Assembly: GCF_008831285.2 (NCBI RefSeq)
Contig: NC_045143.1
Coordinates: forward strand, 18,565,655 to 18,629,654
Source of the DNA: Nymphaea colorata
Lineage: Eukaryota > Streptophyta > Magnoliopsida > Nymphaeales > Nymphaeaceae
Direction of reading: 5' to 3'
Length of the DNA: 64,000 bases
Part shown: one piece after another, positions 56,114 to 64,000 of the stretch
Position numbering within the stretch: position 1 is the first letter of the stretch
How the letters are laid out: every line of letters starts with the position of its first letter
Notes under the pieces: generated by a model
What the model saw: only the letters and a program-made list of their open reading frames with translations
The model's database searches: none
Told to the model about the DNA's origin: nothing
Position numbers and translations under genes: made by a program

Positions 56114-56369
56114 GTTGATGGTCCATCATACGAGTTGCTACTGAAGAAAGAGAAGGCCCAGAACATGGATATAAATTCAGTTCAGTGGCAACCGAAGGTA
56201 GAGTTATTGTCTTTTTTCTTAGTCCTCTATCCTTATTCCAGTTGCATTATCAATTTTAAAAAAATGCTACATGCTTCTCAAAAAGAAAAATTTGCAGATC
56301 TCTCACCTTCTAGCGTCTACGAGTGATGATGGAACAATAAAGATTTGGGAGTTGACAACTGATCCATGA
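56114..56369 (+). CDS. CIA1/CIAO1-like WD40 protein, last two exons
   Basis: Exon 56114-56197, after ACTACAG and before GTAGAG, encodes VDGPSYELLLKKEKAQNMDI and NSVQWQPK. Exon 56298-56369, after TTTGCAG, encodes ISHLLASTSDDGTIKIWELT followed by TDP and TGA. The exons join in phase 0. The pattern matches the last blade of CIA1 (human CIAO1), a cytosolic WD40 scaffold of the CIA targeting complex for Fe-S protein assembly, which in plants ends with similar VDGPxYxLLLKKE and LLASASDDGTIKIWEL segments. The splice sites and frame are intact. No upstream exon was recognised in the window, and the copia LTR ends 98 bp upstream of the first exon. It may be the tail of a gene with very large introns, or a relic. 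Confidence 0.72.
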
Positions 56370-56776
56370 CATTCCCCCAGCTTCCAGAGCTTATTTTTCA
56401 TGCTGGTTCTGAAACTAGATGCAAGTCATGTGTTTCACTTATGTCATGATAAGGACAAACAGAACTATCTCTTTGTGTGTTCCTATTTATAAAGTTGATA
56501 GTCTTTATTTGGCATATTAATAAAGTTGATAGCCTTTATAAAGATGAAATACAATGTAAATTCTTTGGCCGCAAATCGTTTCAATGTAATTTGGGAACAA
56601 AAAAACATAGAATGCTCAAACATTGCGCTACTGATACTGAATCAATTAGTAGCAGAAATCTTTCTTCAGTGTTTAACTGGTTACGTGTGGTTCCCATGAC
56701 CACTTCAGTGGCAAAATTATGATCTTTCACAGTGCAAAACAATGCGGCTGAAAGCTTTTCAGTGGTGAAACTAGTG
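56370..56776. other. Probable 3' flank of the CIA1-like gene
   Basis: AT-rich, with a small direct repeat of AATAAAGTTGATAG-like sequence near 56485-56535. Nothing else is recognisable. Confidence 0.4.
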
Positions 56777-56965
56777 CACTACAAAAAGTATTCAACAGTG
56801 CAAACTTATCGTCACTAACTACTACAAATGATGCATAGACCGTTTGTCACTTTTTGTTTTAGTGATGGGATCTGCAGTGACGCAAGTAGTGGCGCAGCAA
56901 TTTTGTCGTTGAAAAGTTTTAGTAGCTCACTTTCTGCGCCAGTAAATGTCATCCTTGATGTAGTG
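56777..56965. mobile_element. 189-bp CACTA-type MITE
   Basis: The left end reads CACTACAAAAAG and the right end, on the reverse strand, reads CACTACATCAAGG. Both start with the CACTAC of plant CACTA elements. The interior is non-coding and carries repeated GTGA/TCAC words. The 3-bp flanks (GTG left, TGG right) do not match, so a target duplication is not shown. Confidence 0.6.
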
Positions 56966-57399
56966 TGGGATCATAGTGCAAAGGTCCACATGCTGAATAG
57001 TGGTCTTGTAAAAAATTGATGCTCTTATGTTTCCTGTTCTTGAGTAAGCAACCTCAAAAAAGTTTCGAGGGTTTGCTCCTATATCTTTTTGTTGTATTTA
57101 GTTCTTTTTCTTTTGTACCATTCTTTAGTCTTTCATTAATAAAAGAGGTGGGTATCCTCTGGGCTGATTTGCATCTTTAAATACTTTACCCAAAAATTGT
57201 GTCCACCATTTTATTAAAAGGTGCCAACATAATTGGATTCTGCTAATTCAGGACTAAAATTTAACCAGTCATTGAATAGCTAGCACTCAAGTAGTTTCAG
57301 CAAAAATCGGTACAATGCCTACGAATGATTAATCCATATGCCGAATGCACCAATATTGACAAGACAGAATAAAATATATGTGGAACTCATTTGCATAAA

Positions 57400-57403
<4 letters not shown>

Positions 57404-57476
<73 letters not shown>
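57404..57476. repeat. Compound (GT)n-(GA)n microsatellite
   Basis: A GT run (57404-57433) followed after five bases by a GA run (57439-57476). Confidence 0.95.
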
Positions 57477-57482
<6 letters not shown>

Positions 57483-57489
57483 TAGAGTG

Positions 57490-57732
57490 AAAGAAGGGAG
57501 AAGCCGAAATCCTCCAGCAATTTTGGGTAAACACACTAGCTGATGCATTGCATGGGGCATGTGTCGTGAGAGGGTAGAGGATTTTTCTATGTAAACTCCA
57601 AGGAAAAAAGAGAAAGAGAAGGGATCAGCTGAAATTCTCTAGCAATTTTTGTAAACACACTACCCGATGCATTGCGTAGAGTACTATGTTGTGAGAGGGT
57701 AGAGGATTTTTCTATCTAAACTCAAATGAAAA
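57490..57732. repeat. Two tandem copies of a 124-bp unit
   Basis: GATGCATTGC recurs at 57542 and 57666, and GAGAGGGTAGAGGATTTTTC recurs at 57568 and 57692, both with a 124-bp spacing. The copies are diverged. Confidence 0.85.
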
Positions 57733-58766
57733 AAACCATATATATGTGTGTGTGTGTGTGTTTGTAAAATCGAGCATTGTGAAGACAGTGTCACTAAGGA
57801 AAAGGTGTCTTCCCCTTGATGAGAGAGATACAGAGGCGAGGGGGTTCTCACCCACTGAAAAGAGCGGGGGGTCCCCATAAAATGGGAGGTTGAGAGAGAC
57901 AGCAAATAAATGTTCATTTAAAAAAAAAAAAAAAAAAGAAAACGAAGGCAACGACCATGTAGTCAGTCTAGTCTTTATGGGCAGTCTAAGGGTAGATGGA
58001 TCGCCACAAAAATTATATAACAGCATCATATGATTGACTCTCTCTCTAAAAAAACTCGTTTGTGTTTGTTTATTCTATGTTTTACAATATTATATGTATC
58101 GATTAGATAATTTGTGAAAGTAAATATGTACAAGGTTTGACATTTCGTATGAAATTGACTTAGATTCATGCCAATTTACTATTGGGCTCGAATTTGGATT
58201 CAATTATGAAATTACATAGTGAATTTGAACCTGGTCAGTAATCGCATCAAAAATTTTTCACCAAATTAAGAGTTGTGCAAATTCCATTCATTTACGCATG
58301 ATCTGAAGCTGAATCAGCCACCCAATGACTTGATCTTGGATCTGACCGCGCCCGAAGTACTGGGTTCTTGATGCGTTTCTTACAATCGGGACCATACCCA
58401 TGATGTTAATTTACTTTCAGGCCTCATATAATCGGGTTGCGTGGGTAGAACTGGATCTGGTTCTGGAAGCTCATGGAAAAGGTCCACCTTGGATATGAAT
58501 ATTGCATAATTCCACCATTTTATTTTTTGTTCGAAAAATTCTTTTAGGTGGTTAGCTTAGGGTCATTTCGTAACAAGGACCCTCTATACATGAATAATGA
58601 ATATGCCTTGAAATATGATGGAGATTCATGTGCCAGTAGAACAAGTGTCTCATGAAATTGCCTCAAAAAATAAGTAGATTTATGGAACACTTACAAAGTG
58701 TTCATCCTGCCAAACAATCTCTTAATGGAATAGGTTATATGTTATGGCCCTAACAAGGGACTATAT
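57733..58766. other. Spacer, no gene recognised
   Basis: It contains a short GT run at 57745-57762 and a poly-A run near 57920-57937. No recognisable frame. Confidence 0.5.
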
Positions 58767-58964
58767 AGGGGCGGAGCAAGAAATTTTTCATGAAGGGGGC
58801 CAAATTAAAGTTTCTAAATTTTGATACAGTCCAAAATATAATTTTTTAAAATTTTTATTTAAAATAAGTAATTTTTTCTAAAATTTACATGTAAGTTTAA
58901 AAGAGAAAGAAATGAATTGATGTGGGGCTAGGGCCTATGCAGGCCCCACTTTGCCTCCGCCCCT
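58767..58964. mobile_element. 198-bp MITE with AGGGGCGGAG ends
   Basis: The left end AGGGGCGGAG (58767-58776) and right end CTCCGCCCCT (58955-58964) are perfect 10-bp inverted repeats around an AT-rich core. Ends of this type belong, from memory, to plant hAT elements. The immediate flanks do not show a clear 8-bp duplication. Confidence 0.65.
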
Positions 58965-60129
58965 GGAACAATTTGTCATGGACTGAAAATAACCAAAATT
59001 CCTTGATGATTAATGAAATACCCTCCCCTTATCAGGGCAAAAGTGGAACTCTAAAAGGTTCTAATACAAATTACCAGGATACCCTCTGATGAAAGGTGAG
59101 AATATGTCTCTCCCATGTTAGCTCCATAACAAACAAAGCACTCTCCTTAGCTTATAGATATGCACAAACCTTCTGCTTAGTATATTTGACTAATTGCTAT
59201 TATCTGTAAATGTATTTAGAAGCAATAGGATGCGACTGAAAGGTATTATGAAATGGCATTTTCCAGGCACACTGTTACACGTGTTTGCATGGATATCAAA
59301 TCTGGATTTGTGAAAAACCGGCCAGTTATGGAACATGATTCATAAAATTAAGTGATTCAACACGATAATGAAAAACGCTATGTGGCTAAATGGGATAATG
59401 AAAATGCTAAGTGGCGTTCATAAATAGCCAGTAAAATTGGAACATTTATGTAAGTTCTTATTTTAAAACAAAAAGATCACAAGACATGCAAATTTTATTG
59501 AAAAGAGCTATACTTTGCCCCAACCCAGGGAATTGAAAAAAAAAATTACATTAAAATAACTAAAATTCTTTTGTTTGGCCCCTGTAGTATTTGGACTCGG
59601 GTTTAGTTAGTTCCATGTAGATCTGGACTGGATCCAACCCACAAAACCCACCCCTCAGCCCTATTTCGAAAACTGAAGGAGGACTTTCAATTTTGATTTT
59701 GAAAAATGCAGCCCACAACCTTTCAGCCACCTGAGTCCCTGACTGCTACCCACTGCCATGGTGCTGCCGGACCGCCACCCGCCGGCCGCCTGACTTCTGG
59801 TCTCCCTGACTCACTACTACCATCCGTTAATGGCTGTTGTTAGACCCAAGTGGGCAAACGCTGAATGGATATATGAGCTAGCCTTGGAGTTTACTTTTTC
59901 TTAGTTGTAAATGTTCTTCGTAAAAGTGCTCTATTCTAATATATCTGGATTGAATTCTCTTTTGGCATTGCTTGTTGTGCATTCCAAAATTTCTCTAGAA
60001 GAATGGTCTTTGTTCCACGGTTTTTCTTTTTTCTTTTTTGATTGTTATGCTCGAGTTATAACCAGCTGAAATAGTTTGAGTTTGATTGCTTTGAAACGCT
60101 TAAATCTTATTGTCTATATTAAATTTCAG
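58965..60129. other. Spacer, no gene recognised
   Basis: AT-rich sequence with a C-rich patch at 59640-59830. The left end of the hAT element downstream should lie here or just upstream, but I could not identify it. Confidence 0.45.
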
Positions 60130-62561
60130 ATTTTTAAAGTTAGCTTATTGAGAAGATGATGAAAAATATTTAAGATTATTTCAAAAAAGAAAGTTATTAA
60201 TCAAGAGGGAGAAAACTAAAATGCTGGTTGTTTTAGTCTGAAAGCCCTTCTTGACTCGGATTCTCCACCTTTTAAGTATTCAAAAATTTCAAACTGCAGA
60301 AAGCATCGTGCGTGATCCAGGTTTCCACCTCCTATATGGGACATATCAGTAAATGAGAGAGATAAAGTTAGGTGAGCATATATTAAACATGGGTCATATT
60401 AATACAAGCTTCATAGTTATCGAGTGTGAGGTCCTTCAAATCATCCTTATAAATTTCAAACTTCATGGTTTTAAAGATTTTCATGGTTAGAATATTCTCC
60501 CAAGACAGATAGTACATATTATTTATCGTGTTATCTTTTTAGTACTGCAGCTTTAAATGACAATTCATTTATTATTGAAGGATTTAGAGCTTTGAAGATA
60601 GTCGGTGGTAGTGAAAAAACATGTGCATTTTGTAGTTATGAGAGGTCAAGTCAAAATTCACCCTATAATATGAGCGTGTGAGCATTTAATGCCTTAAGTT
60701 GTCAAAGCAAACACATAGATAAAATTATTGAAAAACAAAGTTCAGAGCTTGTTCACAATAACTGGTTGAGATTGAAGGCATCTATAGACGCAGTTCGTTG
60801 ATTAGCATTTCAAGCTTGTACTTTTAGAGGTCATAATGAAAGTTCAAGTTCATTGAATCAATGTAACTTTATTGAGTTCACTAAAACTTTAGCTAGTTAT
60901 AATGACAGAATTGCATAAGTTGTTTTGGATAATGCTCGAAAGAATGTTGAATATATATCACCAACAGTTCAAAAAAAAATTTTACATATTTTTGCAAGTA
61001 AAGTGAAAGCTAAAATTATAGAAAAAAATGATGATGCTAAATATTGTATTATGATTGATGAATCTCGAGATGAGTCCAAGAGAGAGCAAATGGCTGTTGT
61101 TCTTAGATTTGTTAATAAGCAAGGTCAAGTTCAAGAGTGATGTTTAGATGTTGTGCGTGTGAGGGATACTACAGTAATTACTTTGAAGAATGTAATTTCT
61201 ACTTTGTTATCTCAACATAATCTTAGTATTTAAGATACACGGGGTCAAGGATCTGATGGTGCTAGTAATATGTGAGGTGAATGGATTGCAAGTGTTAACT
61301 TTGAATGAATGTCTTTATGCATATTATGTTCATTGTTTTGCTCATATATTACAACTTGCAGTTGTTGCAACTTTAAAAGAAGTTGTCAATGTTCATAATA
61401 TTTTTGAACGGTTAACATATGTAATTAATGTTGTTAGTACAAGCAGTAAATGAAATGATGAATTGCATGAAGCTCAAGCATATGAAATTACATTTAGAAT
61501 TGTTATAGATAAACTTGAAACAGAAAGAGGACTTAATCAAATTGGGATCATTACAGTGGCTTGATGATACTAGATGGGGATCTCATTTTTCATTTGTGTG
61601 TAATTTGATAAAAAAAAAGTTCGATGCAACATATATAGTTTAGAAAATTTAAGAGACAATGGATCGACATATCAAATACGGGGTGAAAGTAATTCAGCTT
61701 ACAATATGATCACATCATTTAACGTTGCATTTATTTTGCACTTGGTACAAAAAAATTTGTAACAGTGATACTATTTGTCAGACATTACAGAGGCAAAGAC
61801 GAGACATTTTAAATGCAATGGCTATTGTTTATAATTCAAAAAAGTTCATACAAGAACTTAGAGAGACTAGTTGAGATTCATTTATAGATATTGGGATAGC
61901 ATTTTGTATGGCACATGACATCCCTATTCCAGATATGGATGGCCAATATTTTGTCAAATGATCACGTTCTCATCGTGAACATAATTTTATTACAGTGAGG
62001 TATTATTATCGTGTCGATATTTTTATTTATGCCATTGATTCTCAGCGAGTATAGTTGAACAGTAGATTTAACGAGAATTTAATAAAAATACTTCATTTGA
62101 TGTCGACATTCAACCCTAAAGATTAATATGAGTCATTTAATACACGAGATGTATACACTCTTACACAAAAGTTTTATCCTAAAGATTTTCTAAACTCAGA
62201 TTTTATGGGTTTAAATTATCAGTTAAGACATTATAAAAATGATATTTGTCATCATCCAAGTTTTCAAAATTATGGTACACTATCATATGTATGTAAAACA
62301 TTGACATGCAGTAGAAAAAGTGAAGGATATCCTTTTGTATACATGTTGCTTAGTCACATTCTAATGCTTCATGTTTTCACTTTAACCACAGAAAGGGCAT
62401 TCTCTGCTATGAAACTTACTAAAATAAAGTTGTGTAACAAGATGGATGATGAATTCTTTACAGATTATCTAGTTTTGTATATTGAAAAAGAATTTGCTCA
62501 AATGTTTGATTTGGATGGTATTATTGACGTTGTTTACAAAATGAAACTACATAGAGCATAA
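60130..62561 (+). pseudogene. hAT transposase, ZMYM1-like/DUF4371 type, broken
   Basis: Across many stops the plus strand gives the family's landmarks. A TTF-type zinc finger region comes first (NERDKVR, WLEYS, CYLFS, about 60345-60545). Then FRGHNESSSSLNQCNFIEF (about 60825-60880), YISPTVQKKI and CIMIDESRDESKREQMAVVL (61041-61110), carrying an acidic DES motif, and RGQGSDGASNM (about 61240-61275), carrying a second Asp. Then YCVHCFAH-like residues (61320) and a C-terminal hAT dimerisation domain, TLTTERAFSAMKLTKIKLCN (about 62370-62435), continuing to LVLYIEKEFAQ (62475). The last 118 codons (62205-62561) are open. No terminal repeats or target duplication were found. Confidence 0.85.
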
Positions 62562-64000
62562 CTGCAATAAGTGAAGTATTTTATTGCATCCTTTTTGTGT
62601 TAATATTTATTTGAGTCATTATTTAGTTTCAATAATAAATGAGGTAGTTTTTATTTACATTTTATTGTGTAGGTAAATGAATAATGATATGTAACTATTT
62701 TCAATAAAAATAGAGGCAAAAATTGATTGTGTTACATGGAAAGAATACAAAACTGCTTGTTTTAGGTAAGTAACATTATTTTTTTGGTTTTGAAGTTTAT
62801 AGATGCATTGGTTTGCTACATTTTGGGTTGTTATATTTGTATGTCCACTTTGTGCTCATACCTACGTCACTGTAATAGAAATAAAACACCCTACCTATTT
62901 AGGACAGACTACGTTTTGTGCTAATGACATAAGTAATTATTAAAATGTGTCGTAGAACCTGTCACGCTTTACGTTCATGATGTGGGCAATTGTATACGAC
63001 GTATGTTCAACTGTAGCTGGTCGGGCCGATGCCCAAGCCTAGCCTCAATCCTCTTTCCCTAACCTCTCTCTTCTTTCTCTAACCTCCAATGGTTTGTGTC
63101 AATGGTTTTCCAATACAGCCCATCAACACAAAGTGGGATGTCGAGGAAAACCCTGACGATGGCCTTTGTGATGTACAGGGAAACTGTTACGTCTGCCTTT
63201 GTAGAAGCCCAAAATAGCGACCGTAACCTTTCAAGATCTCATGATGACTATTCAAAGTGGCCCAATAATGACCTTACAAAATTTCCTACCCTACTGGACA
63301 CAACCCCAGCTGAAATCCCAAGGGTAAGGATACAAGATAGAGCTTCCCATAGCATACAGAAATTATCTCATGCTCACTCAACATACATCATCCATGCATC
63401 TACAAACCAGTTGTCCATTCATTCATAGGATGCACAAATCATCACCAGCCCTAGGTGGTCTCGTAGAGTGGGTTCGTGTCCTTAGCTCTCTAGCTTTGGA
63501 GGTAACCCGACATCTACCCGCCCTTAGGTAAGGCTGAAGCAAAGGAGCACCCACCCTCGCATCTATAGGGTGATAAGGGTGCTTACCTTGCTGGAGCAAG
63601 TCAGCATACACCATGGCTGAAGGCCGAACGTTGGCAATCAGCACTTCATCTTCATCAAGGGCAGGAACTCGACGTCTCCTTGCTGATTTGAGTCTTCCTT
63701 GATAACATATTAGCAACAAGTCACTGCAATGAATTTCAGCGACTATTAGGGAGAAGGGAAGGCACTTAGCTGGATATGTGTTAACCCCTAGTGCGCTTGT
63801 TGTGTTAGGGGGAAGCAATCGCTGACAAGGTGACAGGGAACACCCTTCTTCTCCCTCGGGTCAGCCTAGCTCACAGCTGCTATGATTGTTTCTTCCTCTC
63901 GACGATGGCTAGCTACATACAGAAAACTGAGAGTTACTGCTCAGTATAGATGAAAACAGTTTATTTCCAATGAGTTAGAGTTCGGCACTGTGAAATATGT
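62562..64000. other. Spacer, no supported gene
   Basis: Two frames of 110 codons (63096-63428, plus) and 131 codons (63818-63423, minus) are open but match nothing I recognise. From about 63000 onward the composition is richer in GC and CT than the rest of the right arm, so another element or a gene edge could start here and continue beyond the window. Confidence 0.4.

Noticed and set aside
58767-62880. The MITE left end at 58767 as the left TIR of a full-length hAT element
   Set aside because: A matching right end already closes at 58964 and no second CTCCGCCCCT was seen after the transposase.
63423-63818. 131-codon minus-strand frame as a gene
   Set aside because: No recognisable domain, no splice or homology support, and an overlapping frame of similar size lies close by on the other strand.

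Overview
The window reads as nuclear DNA of a flowering plant. It is AT-rich, has long introns, microsatellites, Ty1/copia retrotransposons and several classes of DNA transposon, and carries a spliced SQUAMOSA-promoter-binding-protein-like (SPL) gene with a miR156 target site. No bacterial-style operons, CRISPR arrays or rRNA genes are visible. I do not assign a species.

Layout. 1-3.3 kb: AT-rich spacer with two MITE-like repeats. 3.6-8.16 kb: the pol half of a decayed copia element on the minus strand, interrupted by a 1-kb terminal-inverted-repeat (TIR) element with a perfect 8-bp target duplication. 8.16-8.7 kb: a FAR1-domain fragment of a Mutator-like element, plus strand. 9.72-13.09 kb: a 3.4-kb non-autonomous TIR element of PIF/Harbinger type. 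14.9-16.35 kb: the gag half of a copia element (plus strand) joined to the N-terminal half of a FAR1 gene (minus strand). 19.1-27.0 kb: the SPL gene (minus strand; three exons; 431 aa; 6.5-kb first intron). 28.1-32.65 kb: a copia element with short LTRs, 1.1 kb upstream of the SPL start codon. 34.5-34.8 kb: pseudogene of plastid ribosomal protein bL31. 36.46-41.46 kb: a full-length decayed copia element with non-canonical LTR ends and a 5-bp target duplication. 43.0-43.3 kb: a dimeric tandem repeat. 43.4-46.9 kb: another decayed copia. 48.3-52.17 kb: a CACTA (En/Spm) element with two broken genes. 52.17-56.02 kb: a truncated copia with one LTR. 56.1-56.4 kb: the last two exons of a CIA1/CIAO1-like WD40 gene. 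56.8 kb: a small CACTA-type MITE. 58.8 kb: a small MITE. 60.1-62.6 kb: a decayed hAT transposase gene of the ZMYM1-like/DUF4371 type. The rest has no gene I can support.

The only gene that looks intact is SPL, a predicted transcription factor of the SPL9/SPL15/OsSPL14 clade controlled by miR156. The CIA1 exons could be the end of a gene whose upstream exons lie elsewhere, or a relic.

The most informative structure is the pair of breakpoints at 8.16 and 15.74 kb. Each joins copia to FAR1, in opposite orientation, and the two share 131 bp of copia and about 160 bp of FAR1 as inverted duplicates. Flipping the intervening 7.6 kb restores one copia element and one FAR1 gene, both on the minus strand. 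That is the footprint of an inversion made through staggered breaks. I found no previously undescribed functional system. What the window offers is a record of genome rearrangement around an SPL gene.
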